This document shows, piece by piece, positions 1-7,740 of a stretch of 64,000 nucleotides of DNA. Source of the stretch: Wohlfahrtiimonas larvae_A. GTDB taxonomy: Bacteria > Pseudomonadota > Gammaproteobacteria > Cardiobacteriales > Wohlfahrtiimonadaceae. The notes beneath the pieces are model-generated. The model saw nothing but the letters and a program-made list of their open reading frames with translations. It made no database searches and was not told the DNA's origin. Position 1 is the first letter of the stretch. The number at the start of each line of letters is the position of its first letter. Position numbers and translations under genes: made by a program. The DNA lies in the NCBI GenBank assembly GCA_040394195.1, contig JBEBSR010000003.1, positions 51,461 to 115,460 on the forward strand, written 5' to 3'.

Positions 1-167
1 GCAACACCTGGCACAACAGAATGCGATAACGCATCGCCCATCAATGACCAGCCTTTGAGCATCAAATAAGCGGATAAAAATGCACATGTACCACCGACTA
101 ATCCACTCACCCAAATGGCTTTACGCATATATTCATAGGCGAAGGGCTCCATTAATAATTCCCACAT
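1..167 (-). CDS. Mn/Fe ABC transporter permease, SitC/YfeC type (partial, N-terminus only)
   Basis: This is the first 55 or so residues of an ABC-3 family inner-membrane permease for manganese/iron; the gene continues past the left edge. Translation from the ATG at 167 gives MWELLMEPFAYEYMRKAIW, then a first membrane segment, then LKGWSLMGDALSHSVVPGV. The latter is the hallmark of the SitC/YfeC/MntB permeases, in which the GDALSHS segment follows TM1. The ATG shares one base with the stop codon of the ATPase gene (TAATG), so the two are translationally coupled. Being last after the binding protein and ATPase fits a sitA-sitB-sitC order. Whether a second permease (SitD) follows cannot be seen. 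The metal is not certain; the family moves Mn2+, Fe2+ or Zn2+. Confidence 0.88.
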   Translation of the reverse strand, partial: MWELLMEPFAYEYMRKAIWVSGLVGGTCAFLSAYLMLKGWSLMGDALSHSVVPGV

Positions 168-1054
168 TATGCTTCTTCCTTCGGCGCTTGTGCACTGGTT
201 CTTGGCGGTTCTTTTTTATCAACGCCATAGAAAACAGCAGGGCGCTCATCATCTGTTAATACAGTGATACGGCGAGGATCGCTATCATCGTGTAAATCAT
301 CACCATCAATGTGAATGTGACGCAATACACCACCAAATGTTTTTTCAAGATTATGATGGTTAAAGGTTGTTTCTGTTGGGCCAGCTGCGATGATTGTTCG
401 GTTGATAAATAAAGTTTGATCACAGAATTCTGGCACAGAGCCTAAGTTATGTGTAGAAACTAAAATCAAATGACCTTCATCGCGGAGTTTGCGGAGTAAA
501 TCCACAATGGCATTTTCTGTTTTCACATCCACGCCAGTGAAAGGCTCATCCAGCAAGATAATTTTGCCTTCTTGCGCTAAAGCGCGTGCTAGGAATACGC
601 GTTTTTTCTGTCCACCTGATAGCTCGCCAATTTGACGATGTGCTAACGATTCCATATTCACACGTTGCAGTGATTCCAAAACTTTAGCTTTATCATTGGA
701 TGATGGGATACGCAAAAAGTTCATTTTGCCATAGCGGCCCATCATCACAACATCAGAAACTAGAACAGGGAAGTTCCAGTCTACTTCTTCAGTTTGTGGT
801 ACGTAGGCAACTGTATTTTGTTTCAAAGCAGCTTTAACATTGCCACCATTAATAGATACAGAGCCTTTTGTCGGTTTAACCATGCCCATGATGCTTTTGA
901 ATAGTGTGGATTTACCACCGCCATTCACGCCAACAAGTGCGCAAATGGTTCCACCATCTAAATGAAAATTAACATCTCTAATGGCCGTATGGCCATTATT
1001 GTATGTGACAGTTAAATTTTCGACTGTGAGCGAAAACTTTTCTTGTGAAATCAT
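167..1054 (-). CDS. Mn/Fe ABC transporter ATP-binding protein, SitB/YfeB type
   Basis: This 295-aa protein is the cytoplasmic ATPase of the metal importer encoded by its neighbours. The Walker A motif GVNGGGKST lies at residues 42-50, the signature LSGGQKKR at 145-152 and Walker B (IILLDE) at 165-170, followed by PFTGVD. The Q-loop sits in the VPQTEEVDW stretch, which is typical of the SitB/YfeB/MntA ATPases. The start overlaps the stop of the upstream binding-protein gene by four bases (ATGA). The C-terminal 60 residues beyond the ATPase fold are polar and charged, with HIHIDGDDLHDD and a proline-rich tail. This acidic/histidine-rich extension is often seen in metal ABC ATPases, and a metal-sensing role is only a guess. 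The specificity (Mn versus Fe) is not determined. Confidence 0.93.
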   Translation of the reverse strand: MISQEKFSLTVENLTVTYNNGHTAIRDVNFHLDGGTICALVGVNGGGKSTLFKSIMGMVKPTKGSVSINGGNVKAALKQNTVAYVPQTEEVDWNFPVLVSDVVMMGRYGKMNFLRIPSSNDKAKVLESLQRVNMESLAHRQIGELSGGQKKRVFLARALAQEGKIILLDEPFTGVDVKTENAIVDLLRKLRDEGHLILVSTHNLGSVPEFCDQTLFINRTIIAAGPTETTFNHHNLEKTFGGVLRHIHIDGDDLHDDSDPRRITVLTDDERPAVFYGVDKKEPPRTSAQAPKEEA

Positions 1055-1953
1055 TGGTTAAAGCCTTTTGCAATTGTTTCAACGGTTGTTTTTAAAAGAT
1101 CAATATATGTTGGTACTGGTCCATTTGGCTCAGATAATGTGTCAACATATAACACGCCACCGTAAATAGCATCTGTTTCTTTACTGATCTGTTTTGCAGG
1201 CTTATCAGAGACTGTACTTTCACTGAATACAACAGGGATGTTATTAGCGCGAACAGTTTCGATGACTTTACGAACTTGTTGTGGTGTGCCTTGTTGTTCA
1301 GCGTTAATTGCCCATAAATATAATTCTTTCAAATCATAATCTTTTGCTAAGTAACTGAAAGCACCTTCACTTGTCACTAACCAGCGTTTATCTTGTGGGA
1401 TATTGGCTAAGCGATCGCGCAATGGTTGATCCAATGCTTTGATCTTCTCTTTGTAAGCTTCTGCGTTAGCAGTATAGACAGCTTTATTCTCTGGGTCATA
1501 TTTAATGAGTGCATCACGGATATTGTCAATGTAAATGATGGCATTGGTTGCAGACATCCAAGCATGAGGATTTGGCATGCCACTATATTCACCTTCTACA
1601 ATGGACATTGGTACGATGCCATCACTAATAACAACAGAAGGAACATCTTGCATATTTTCAAAAAAACGCTCAAACCAGTTTTCTAAATTCAAGCCATTCC
1701 ATAAGATTAAATCTGCTGATTGTGTACGTAAGATATCTTTTGGCGTTGGCTGATAGTTGTGAATTTCAGCACCATGCTTAGTAATGGATTCTACAATTGC
1801 AGCATCGCCAGCCACATTTTGTGCCATATCTTGAATAATAGTGAAAGTTGTCACAACTTTGAGCTTATCCTTTGCATTTGCAACGGATGCAAGAGAGAAT
1901 ACAGAAGCTAGGATTGTGATGCCGATGGTTGCAAGGTATTTATGTTTGCGCAT
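1051..1953 (-). CDS. Mn/Fe ABC transporter periplasmic binding protein, SitA/YfeA type
   Basis: This is the cluster A-I metal-binding protein that delivers Mn2+/Fe2+ to the neighbouring permease. I place the start at the ATG at 1953 (MRKHKYLATIG), not at the longer frame extending to 2073. The shorter start gives 300 aa with a clean Sec signal peptide (cleavage after ANA near residue 27) and leaves room for a promoter. Likely metal ligands are His65 (HNYQPTP), His130 (MPNPHAW), Glu196 (TSEGAFSYLA) and Asp271 (YVDTLS). The His-His-Glu-Asp set marks SitA/PsaA/YfeA proteins as distinct from ZnuA. It is first in the operon, and no Fur or MntR box could be recognised with confidence. Confidence 0.92.
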   Translation of the reverse strand: MRKHKYLATIGITILASVFSLASVANAKDKLKVVTTFTIIQDMAQNVAGDAAIVESITKHGAEIHNYQPTPKDILRTQSADLILWNGLNLENWFERFFENMQDVPSVVISDGIVPMSIVEGEYSGMPNPHAWMSATNAIIYIDNIRDALIKYDPENKAVYTANAEAYKEKIKALDQPLRDRLANIPQDKRWLVTSEGAFSYLAKDYDLKELYLWAINAEQQGTPQQVRKVIETVRANNIPVVFSESTVSDKPAKQISKETDAIYGGVLYVDTLSEPNGPVPTYIDLLKTTVETIAKGFNQ

Positions 1954-1987
1954 GGAGAATAGCCTTATCGAGGGATTGAAAAACCTT

Positions 1988-2016
1988 AGTATAGTAAATC
2001 TATAAGTAGCTTCCAA
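1988..2016 (-). promoter_or_regulatory. Sigma-70 type promoter of the sitABC-like operon
   Basis: Read on the minus strand there is a -35 TTGGAA (2011-2016), a 17-base spacer and a -10 TATACT (1988-1993), about 35 bases upstream of the chosen start at 1953. It supports that start because the longer reading frame would begin upstream of this promoter. Confidence 0.5.
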
Positions 2017-2121
2017 ATGGGATTTAGTGGATTTGAGAGTTATTCTTATTTGATGGGAATGTTTTTCATGCAAGATGATTTTGATAATAAATTATTAAAT
2101 AGTGGGTTTTGAGTATATATT

Positions 2122-2658
2122 ATGAGTAATAAGAGAGCATTAATATTTATTGGGTTGGGATTATTGCCAGTTATCTCAGAAGCGATAACTTTAGATAATA
2201 TAAGTAATTTTTTGTTAAATCCTGATCTGCCTCAATTGACCCCACAAGAGGTGATTGCTAATCCAAATTTTTTCGGTAAATTAGACACCACTTTAGAAAC
2301 AGAAGATGAATTAGTTTTATCAGCGCAAAAAAAGCCAAATAGTTTAGAAATGACATATATGAAACTAGATGGTCAATGGTTATTGAATGATGTTAGTTTT
2401 AGTTATTACTCAAGTAAAAATGAGAATTGTGAAAAGCAACAAAATGCTTACACAAAACATTTGACTAAAAAGCTAAATAAGGCTACGTTCAATGAGTCAG
2501 AGGAAGGTATGTTTTGGCAGTTGCAGGATCGCAGTTGGGGGATTTGGTTGTCGATAGATCGCACAATTAATCCTTTTTCTAATGCGAGTGGTTGTTCATC
2601 TAAAATCATATTGATTTATAGTAATTTGGATGAGCAAAATGGAGATGAAGATTTTTAA
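2122..2658 (+). CDS. Hypothetical exported protein, 178 aa
   Basis: I do not recognise this family. The N-terminus MSNKRALIFIGLGLLPVISEA looks like a Sec signal peptide with cleavage after SEA, so the mature protein is probably periplasmic. The mature part is acidic and rich in Asn and Ser. It has a pair of cysteines (ENCEKQ and SGCSSK) that could form a disulfide. A segment FWQLQDRSWGIWLSID suggests beta strands. It is transcribed divergently from the metal transporter and stands alone before ackA. The codon use matches the neighbours and the frame is uninterrupted. Function is unknown. Confidence 0.6.
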   Translation: MSNKRALIFIGLGLLPVISEAITLDNISNFLLNPDLPQLTPQEVIANPNFFGKLDTTLETEDELVLSAQKKPNSLEMTYMKLDGQWLLNDVSFSYYSSKNENCEKQQNAYTKHLTKKLNKATFNESEEGMFWQLQDRSWGIWLSIDRTINPFSNASGCSSKIILIYSNLDEQNGDEDF

Positions 2659-2738
2659 CATCGAGTATAAACGAGCAGTTTGTAGTTAAAATTTCTGCTC
2701 ACTAACATTAACAATAAATTGAAATTCATGGAGCTTTT

Positions 2739-3932
2739 ATGTCTTATATCCTTATTTTTAACTGCGGTAGTTCATCACTTAAATTTTCCTTGATGGATGA
2801 AACAAGTGAACAAGTAGAGATGTCTGGTTTAGCAGAAAGATTAGGTGAATCAGGAGCAGTGATTACAACATCTTGGAATGGCAACAAAGTTCCAGCAGAT
2901 TTAGGTAATGGTAGTGGACATAAGGCAGCAGTTGATTACATTTTGGGCTTTTTAAAAGAAAAAGGATATTTAGACAAAATTAAAGCAATCGGTCACCGTG
3001 TAGTTCATGGTGGCATTAAATTTAAAGATTCTGCATTGATCAATGATGAAGTGGTTGCGCAAATTAGAAAATGTATTCCATACGCGCCAATTCATAACCC
3101 TGCAAACTTAATTGGTATTGAAGCTGCTATTGAAGCTTTTCCATCATTGCCGCAAGTTGCAGTATTTGATACAGCATATCACCAAACAATGCCAGAAACG
3201 GCTTATCTCTATGCGATTCCTATGGAGCTGTATCGTGATCATAACATTAGACGTTATGGCTTCCATGGTACAAGCCATCGTTACATTGCAGATAAAACGA
3301 TTGAGAAATTAGGCTTAGATAGAAATAACTCGGCGATCATCAGTGCTCATTTGGGTAACGGTTCATCTTTAACTTCTATTAAAAATGGTCAATCAGTCGA
3401 TACAACAATGGGTTTTACACCATTAGAAGGTTTAGTGATGGGCACGCGCGCAGGCGATGTAGATGCTGGTATTGTTAAATTTCTATCTTCTAAATTAAAC
3501 TTAAATGTGGATGAAATTGACACATTATTGAACAGTAAAAGCGGTTTGTTAGGCATTTCAGAATTATCTAATGATTGTCGTACGTTGTGGGCCGCTGCTG
3601 AAGAAGGTCATAAAGGTGCAAAACTTGCACTAGAAATCATGATTTATCGTTTAGCGAAGAAAATCGTTTCTTTCATCGTGCCATTAGGCCGTTTGGATGC
3701 GTTAGTATTCACTGGTGGTATTGGTGAAAATGATGTGATGACACGTAAAAAAGTATTGGAACATTTAGCATTTTTAGGCTTCAAAGTAGACGAAGCTGCA
3801 AATAGTGCAACATCACGTGGTAAAGAAGGTATCATCGGTGAAAGCCCAACATTTGGTAAAGCAATGGTACTTTGCACGGATGAAGAATTGATGATTGTGA
3901 GAGATACTCTGAAAATCGTTAATGCACTTTAA
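2739..3932 (+). CDS. ackA: Acetate kinase
   Basis: Acetate kinase interconverts acetyl phosphate + ADP and acetate + ATP in the cytosol; with Pta it makes ATP from acetyl-CoA during overflow or fermentative growth. The 397-aa length is normal. Visible family motifs are NCGSSSLKF at the N-terminus (nucleotide/acetyl-phosphate site), the catalytic DTAYHQTMPE region, RYGFHGTSHRY and the phosphate-binding AHLGNGSS, and later FTGGIGEN. GGAG lies seven bases before the ATG. pta follows in the same direction, separated by a terminator-like hairpin. Confidence 0.98.
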   Translation: MSYILIFNCGSSSLKFSLMDETSEQVEMSGLAERLGESGAVITTSWNGNKVPADLGNGSGHKAAVDYILGFLKEKGYLDKIKAIGHRVVHGGIKFKDSALINDEVVAQIRKCIPYAPIHNPANLIGIEAAIEAFPSLPQVAVFDTAYHQTMPETAYLYAIPMELYRDHNIRRYGFHGTSHRYIADKTIEKLGLDRNNSAIISAHLGNGSSLTSIKNGQSVDTTMGFTPLEGLVMGTRAGDVDAGIVKFLSSKLNLNVDEIDTLLNSKSGLLGISELSNDCRTLWAAAEEGHKGAKLALEIMIYRLAKKIVSFIVPLGRLDALVFTGGIGENDVMTRKKVLEHLAFLGFKVDEAANSATSRGKEGIIGESPTFGKAMVLCTDEELMIVRDTLKIVNAL

Positions 3933-3950
3933 TTTTTACCTGTAAACATT

Positions 3951-3975
3951 AGGATGATCATAGATCATCCTTTTT
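3951..3975 (+). terminator. Intrinsic terminator/attenuator between ackA and pta
   Basis: A perfect 9-bp stem, AGGATGATC/GATCATCCT with a three-base loop ATA, is followed directly by TTTTT. It lies in the 66-base gap between ackA and pta, so pta transcription from the ackA promoter is probably reduced. It also argues against the longer pta frame that would start at 3954 inside the hairpin. Confidence 0.75.
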
Positions 3976-3998
3976 CGTTCAACAAAGGAATTCATTCA

Positions 3999-5672
3999 AT
4001 GAAAACATTATTTGTTAGTCCAATTGGTCAAATCAAAAATCTTTACCCAATTTCTTTCGCATTAGTGAAAGCATTGCAAGAAAAAGGCTTAAAAGTTGGC
4101 TATATTAAGCCAATTAGTCATGCTAATAAAGATACTGCAATGTTGTATAAATATGTTTTTGATGGTGTTGCACCAATTTCTTTGGATATGGCGGAAGTTG
4201 AAAGTTTAATTTTAAAAGATGATTACGACACAATTTTAGAGAAATCTATTGAGTTGGTTGTGAAAGCACAAAAAAATAATGATGTAGTTGTGATCGAAGG
4301 CATTGAGTTAAATGCACGTAATCCATTCACTGAAAAGTTGAACTTGGATTTAGCGGCGACTTTCCAATCGGGTTTAATTTTTGCAGGTAATGCTGGCGCA
4401 AATACATTCTGCCAAATTGGCGAATACTTGAATTTCTACATTAAGCGTTTCTCAGGCTTGAAAAATTGGTTGGCAGGTTATATTGCTAACAAAATGGCAG
4501 ATGCTTCTTTATCAGATGAAGAAAATGCATGCCAAGTATTAACAGATGAGCAAATTGATTGCTTAGGTTTGATTGCTGATAATAAAAGTTTACGTGATGT
4601 GAATGATATTGTGAACTTCATACAAGGCAGCTTGAAAGTTGATGATATCGTTGAAAAATTGAATGTTTTGGAAGAAAAGCCAATCACAACGCCAGCATTT
4701 TTTAAGTATCGTTTGATTGAAAAAGCGAGAGAAGCAAATCAGCGTATTGTATTACCAGAAGGTGATGAGCCAAGAACTGTTAAAGCTGCGATCATTTGCC
4801 ATGATCGCCAAATTGCACAATGTGTTTTATTGGGCGAGCGTGCAAAAATTGAAGAAGTTGCAAAAGCACAAGGTTTAACATTACCAGAATCAATGGAAGT
4901 GATTGATCCAAAAGATGTGGCTGAACAATATGTGCCAACTTTGGTGGAATTGCGCAAACACAAAGGCATGACGGAAGAAGTTGCCAAAGAACAAGTGAAA
5001 GATACTGTAATTTTAGGTACTTTAATGTTGGCAAAAGATGATGTTGCAGGCTTAGTTTCAGGCGCTGTGCATACTACAGCAGATACAATTCGCCCAGCAT
5101 TACAATTATTGGGTACATCTAAAGGTTCTAGTATTGTATCGAGTATTTTCTTTATGTTGATGCCAGAAGGTGCAAATGTTTACGGCGATTGTGCTGTGAA
5201 TCCAAATCCAACACCTGAGCAATTGGCAAATATTGCATTGCAATCAGCACAATCAGCTAAAGCATTTGATGTTGAACCTCGCGTTGCTATGATCTCTTAC
5301 TCAACAGGTTCATCGGGTGCTGGCGAAGATGTGGAAGCAGTAAAACAAGCAACTGCATTGGCAAAAGCAGCTGATCCTAGTTTGATGATTGATGGTCCAA
5401 TTCAGTTTGATGCAGCTTATGTTCCTTCTGTGGGTAAGCAAAAATTGCCGAATAGCCCAGTTGCAGGTCAAGCAACGGTATTCATTTTCCCTGACCTAAA
5501 TACAGGGAACACAACATATAAAGCAGTGCAGAGAAGTGCTAACTTAATCAGCATTGGGCCAGTGCTTCAAGGCTTGGCAAAGCCTGTTAATGATCTATCT
5601 CGTGGTGCATTAGTTGAAGATATCGTTTACACTATTGCGATTACCGCAGTGCAGGCGGCGCAACAGAAGTAA
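3999..5672 (+). CDS. pta: Phosphate acetyltransferase, short form
   Basis: Converts acetyl-CoA + phosphate to acetyl phosphate, the partner reaction of AckA. I choose the ATG at 3999 (MKTLFVSPIG), which has AAGGAA upstream and lies past the terminator hairpin; this gives 557 aa. Residues about 1-210 resemble the dethiobiotin-synthetase-like N-terminal domain of long Pta enzymes. Residues about 234-557 are the catalytic PTA/PTB domain (RIVLPEGDEPRT, then SSIFFMLMPEG, SYSTGSSGAG and the NTTYKAVQRS region). Enterobacterial Pta has about 714 aa. The roughly 150 missing residues correspond to the DRTGG domain between the two. The N-terminal P-loop region reads SPIGQIKNLYPIS and lacks a GxxxxGKS/T motif, so the N-terminal domain probably no longer binds nucleotide. 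Confidence 0.95.
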   Translation: MKTLFVSPIGQIKNLYPISFALVKALQEKGLKVGYIKPISHANKDTAMLYKYVFDGVAPISLDMAEVESLILKDDYDTILEKSIELVVKAQKNNDVVVIEGIELNARNPFTEKLNLDLAATFQSGLIFAGNAGANTFCQIGEYLNFYIKRFSGLKNWLAGYIANKMADASLSDEENACQVLTDEQIDCLGLIADNKSLRDVNDIVNFIQGSLKVDDIVEKLNVLEEKPITTPAFFKYRLIEKAREANQRIVLPEGDEPRTVKAAIICHDRQIAQCVLLGERAKIEEVAKAQGLTLPESMEVIDPKDVAEQYVPTLVELRKHKGMTEEVAKEQVKDTVILGTLMLAKDDVAGLVSGAVHTTADTIRPALQLLGTSKGSSIVSSIFFMLMPEGANVYGDCAVNPNPTPEQLANIALQSAQSAKAFDVEPRVAMISYSTGSSGAGEDVEAVKQATALAKAADPSLMIDGPIQFDAAYVPSVGKQKLPNSPVAGQATVFIFPDLNTGNTTYKAVQRSANLISIGPVLQGLAKPVNDLSRGALVEDIVYTIAITAVQAAQQK

Positions 5673-5684
5673 CAGGAGTTTTCT

Positions 5685-6119
5685 TTGCCAATTATTCGTA
5701 AAAGTAAAGTCGTACCTTATTCGGCTAAGCAAATGTTTGATTTAGTTAATGATGTGGAGAAGTATCCCGAGTATTTGCCTTGGTGTAAAACGGCAAGGAT
5801 ACTTCGCCAAACTGACAATGAGATGGATGCATCCATTGGTGTTTTGATGGGGCCAGTGAATAAAACCTTCACAACAAGAAACCAAATGGTGGATGGTGAA
5901 GTGATTCACATGTCTTTAGTGAATGGGCCTTTCAAAAAACTACGTGGCGAATGGAAGTTCGTAAACGTTTCAGAAACTGAATCTAGCATAGAATTTGAAC
6001 TCGATTTTACATTATCGATTGGCTTGTTATCCAATATGCTCAATCCAATTTTTGAAAATATGTATGGTTCCATGATCAAAGCTTTCTCTGACCGAGCGAA
6101 GGTTGTTTATGGCGAATAA
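5685..6119 (+). CDS. ratA: RatA/YfjG family START-like protein (SRPBCC), TTG start
   Basis: This 144-aa protein belongs to the polyketide cyclase/START family known in E. coli as RatA (YfjG) and in mitochondria as Coq10. Members are reported to bind ubiquinone-type lipids or, for RatA, the 50S ribosomal subunit; which applies here is not known. The MFDLVNDVEKYPEYLPWC signature near the N-terminus is diagnostic. Translation appears to start at TTG (5685), six bases after a strong AGGAG at 5674-5678, because no ATG fits. It overlaps rnfH, its usual partner. The pta stop lies 12 bases upstream, so co-transcription with pta is possible. Confidence 0.9.
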   Translation: MPIIRKSKVVPYSAKQMFDLVNDVEKYPEYLPWCKTARILRQTDNEMDASIGVLMGPVNKTFTTRNQMVDGEVIHMSLVNGPFKKLRGEWKFVNVSETESSIEFELDFTLSIGLLSNMLNPIFENMYGSMIKAFSDRAKVVYGE

Positions 6120-6414
6120 CATGATCAAAATTGAATATGTTTTGGCATTGCCCAATGAGCAATTGCAAGAATATCAAATGATCGAAGAAGGCAGTGCATT
6201 GAAAGATGCATTGTCTTCTTTTGCATTAGATGAAAAAGCAAAAGCAGTGATTGAATCACCCATTTATGGCATTTTCAATCAATCAGTAGAGTTGGATTAT
6301 ATTTTGCAAGATGGAGATCGTATAGAAGTTTATCGACCATTGCAGATTGATCCGAAAACTGCCCGAACAATTCGAGCAGAACGGAAAAGAAAGCTACTTA
6401 ACTCAAAGAAGTAA
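6109..6414 (+). CDS. rnfH: RnfH family ubiquitin-like protein
   Basis: This small beta-grasp protein of about 101 aa belongs to the RnfH/RatB family (DUF), usually encoded directly after ratA. The start at 6109 (MANNMIKIEYVLALP) has GAAGG six bases upstream and overlaps the ratA stop by 11 bases. The C-terminal DGDRIEVYRPLQIDPKTAR is the most conserved part of the family. Its role is poorly established; despite the name, no rnf electron-transport genes are present here. The 3' end overlaps the convergent trmL gene by 17 bases. Confidence 0.88.
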   Translation: MANNMIKIEYVLALPNEQLQEYQMIEEGSALKDALSSFALDEKAKAVIESPIYGIFNQSVELDYILQDGDRIEVYRPLQIDPKTARTIRAERKRKLLNSKK

Positions 6415-6868
6415 AGTTTAATTGGCGCCATCCTTCATAGATTGCGATGGCAACGCTGTTGGATAGGTTTAAACTGCGGCCATTTTCTGTCATAGGCAAG
6501 CGGCACAATGTTTCATGTGGTTGGCTATTTAAAAACTCCATCGGTAAACCACGAGTTTCTGGCCCAAAAATTAACGCATCATTGTCTGTGAATTCAACGT
6601 CAAAGAAGGAGCGTGTGCCTTTAGTTGTCATTGAATAAGCATTGTTAGGTTTAATGTAATCTAAACATTCAGCCAGACTATCCCAAGTTTTGAGATCAGC
6701 CCATTCATGGTAATCCAATCCAGCTCTTTTTAAAGCTTTATCTTCTAGTTTAAAGCCTAATGGCTTAATTAAATGTAACTTTGCACCAGTATTTGCGCAA
6801 AGTCTGATGATGTTACCTGTATTCGGTGGAATTTCAGGTTCAAATAATATTACTGATAATCGACTCAT
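6398..6868 (-). CDS. trmL: tRNA (cytidine/uridine-34 2'-O)-methyltransferase
   Basis: This 156-aa SPOUT-class methyltransferase methylates the ribose of wobble nucleotide 34 in the two tRNA-Leu isoacceptors, using S-adenosylmethionine. The N-terminus LSVILFEPEIPPNTGNIIRL, the GLDYHEW segment, IFGPETRGLP and the LNLSNSVAIAIYE knot motif are all as in TrmL. The length is normal (E. coli 157 aa). The start codon overlaps the stop of the upstream lipoprotein gene by four bases, so the two are co-translated. Confidence 0.95.
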   Translation of the reverse strand: MSRLSVILFEPEIPPNTGNIIRLCANTGAKLHLIKPLGFKLEDKALKRAGLDYHEWADLKTWDSLAECLDYIKPNNAYSMTTKGTRSFFDVEFTDNDALIFGPETRGLPMEFLNSQPHETLCRLPMTENGRSLNLSNSVAIAIYEGWRQLNFTSLS

Positions 6869-7245
6869 GATTTACGTTTAGCACAGCCTTTAAATGTTTG
6901 CTTGTTGATTTTGACAACTGCTGAATGGGAAAAACTTTTACCTGCAACAGAACAATCCTTTTCCGTTAATTCAATGTTTGCTAATTGATTGGTGGATTTT
7001 AAGTGGGTTTTGTTGCCTTTTGTGGTTTCATCCCAGCTCATCATTCGACCCTCGTAGCGGCCAGGGAATGATCCATGAAATCGCTGGTCATTGATGCTTA
7101 CATGCCATTCAGGCGCGCGGCCTTCCATTTCCCAGCTAATCGTTGGAGTTTCTGAGTCGTTTTTGGGTTTAACGATTTGATCAATTGTACTAGAGCAACC
7201 AGCAACAATGATCATTAGAGAAGCTAATCCTAAATATTTCATCAT
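6865..7245 (-). CDS. Small lipoprotein, possibly COG3650-like
   Basis: This 126-aa protein has a signal peptide ending in the lipobox VAGC followed by SST, so it should be lipidated at Cys16 and sorted to the outer membrane. The mature part has GRAPEWHVSIND, reminiscent of the GNEPxW motif in COG3650-type lipoproteins. A cysteine pair (KDCSV and KGCAKR) probably forms a disulfide; the family match is tentative. A second in-frame ATG one codon later could equally be the start. It is translationally coupled to trmL. Nothing in the sequence gives a cellular role. Confidence 0.65.
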   Translation of the reverse strand: MMKYLGLASLMIIVAGCSSTIDQIVKPKNDSETPTISWEMEGRAPEWHVSINDQRFHGSFPGRYEGRMMSWDETTKGNKTHLKSTNQLANIELTEKDCSVAGKSFSHSAVVKINKQTFKGCAKRKS

Positions 7246-7314
7246 TTAGTCATATTCCTAAATAAAAAATTCATACCATTTTATATCAAACTTTCAGTAG
7301 ATCATAGCTGCGAT

Positions 7315-7659
7315 CTAATAATCCTGTCGATTGCTATATAAATATTCTTTCCTTAGCAATTGATAATATTCACTAGAATGTTGCGAAGTTAAATAGTGAG
7401 GGTAGCCAAAATTTCCATCACCTAGATCATGGATTGGTTTGAAACCAAATTGAATGGCGAAGTTTTGGAAGCTTGTTGTGCGTTTATAGCTATTTTCTAT
7501 CAATATTGTCGGATCTTTGTGATGATCATAGAAAGGTGATTTGTAAACATCAGCTCCGCGATAAAATGAAAAGGGAATATTGTGTTGAACTGTTTCAGCA
7601 GAAAGAAGCGAAGTAAATATTGAGCTTAATAGAGTAATTAAAGCAGCACATTTTTTCAT
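7315..7659 (-). CDS. Hypothetical exported protein, 114 aa
   Basis: I do not recognise this protein. It begins MKKCAALITLLSSIFTSLLSA, a good Sec signal peptide with cleavage after LSA. The mature 93 residues are rich in Tyr, His and Phe, with SFYRGADVYKSPFYDHH and a tyrosine-dense C-terminus. No ribosome-binding site is obvious before the ATG, which is preceded by an A-rich stretch. It sits between pyrG and the lipoprotein-trmL pair on the same strand, after the pyrG terminator. The reading frame is clean and the signal peptide is persuasive, but no function can be inferred. Confidence 0.5.
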   Translation of the reverse strand: MKKCAALITLLSSIFTSLLSAETVQHNIPFSFYRGADVYKSPFYDHHKDPTILIENSYKRTTSFQNFAIQFGFKPIHDLGDGNFGYPHYLTSQHSSEYYQLLRKEYLYSNRQDY

Positions 7660-7695
7660 ATTTTATTGTTCTTAAATGCTTAAATTAATGAGTAT

Positions 7696-7721
7696 AAAAA
7701 ATCTCGCCATAAAGGCGAGAT
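7696..7721 (-). terminator. Intrinsic terminator of pyrG
   Basis: An 8-bp perfect stem ATCTCGCC/GGCGAGAT (7701-7708 and 7714-7721) with a five-base loop is followed, on the minus strand, by five T residues. It lies 20 bases after the pyrG stop. Confidence 0.85.
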
Positions 7722-7740
7722 ATTTATATACAATTTAGAA

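Noticed and set aside
1954..2073. N-terminal extension of the SitA-like protein to 2073
   Set aside because: The extension lacks signal-peptide character, runs through the promoter, and the downstream ATG gives a normal lipid-free signal peptide and family length.
2091..2110. Fur-like sequence TTGATAATAAATTATTAA before the 178-aa gene
   Set aside because: The right half does not match, it lies about 75 bases upstream of the metal-transporter -35, and such A/T-only near-palindromes are expected by chance here.
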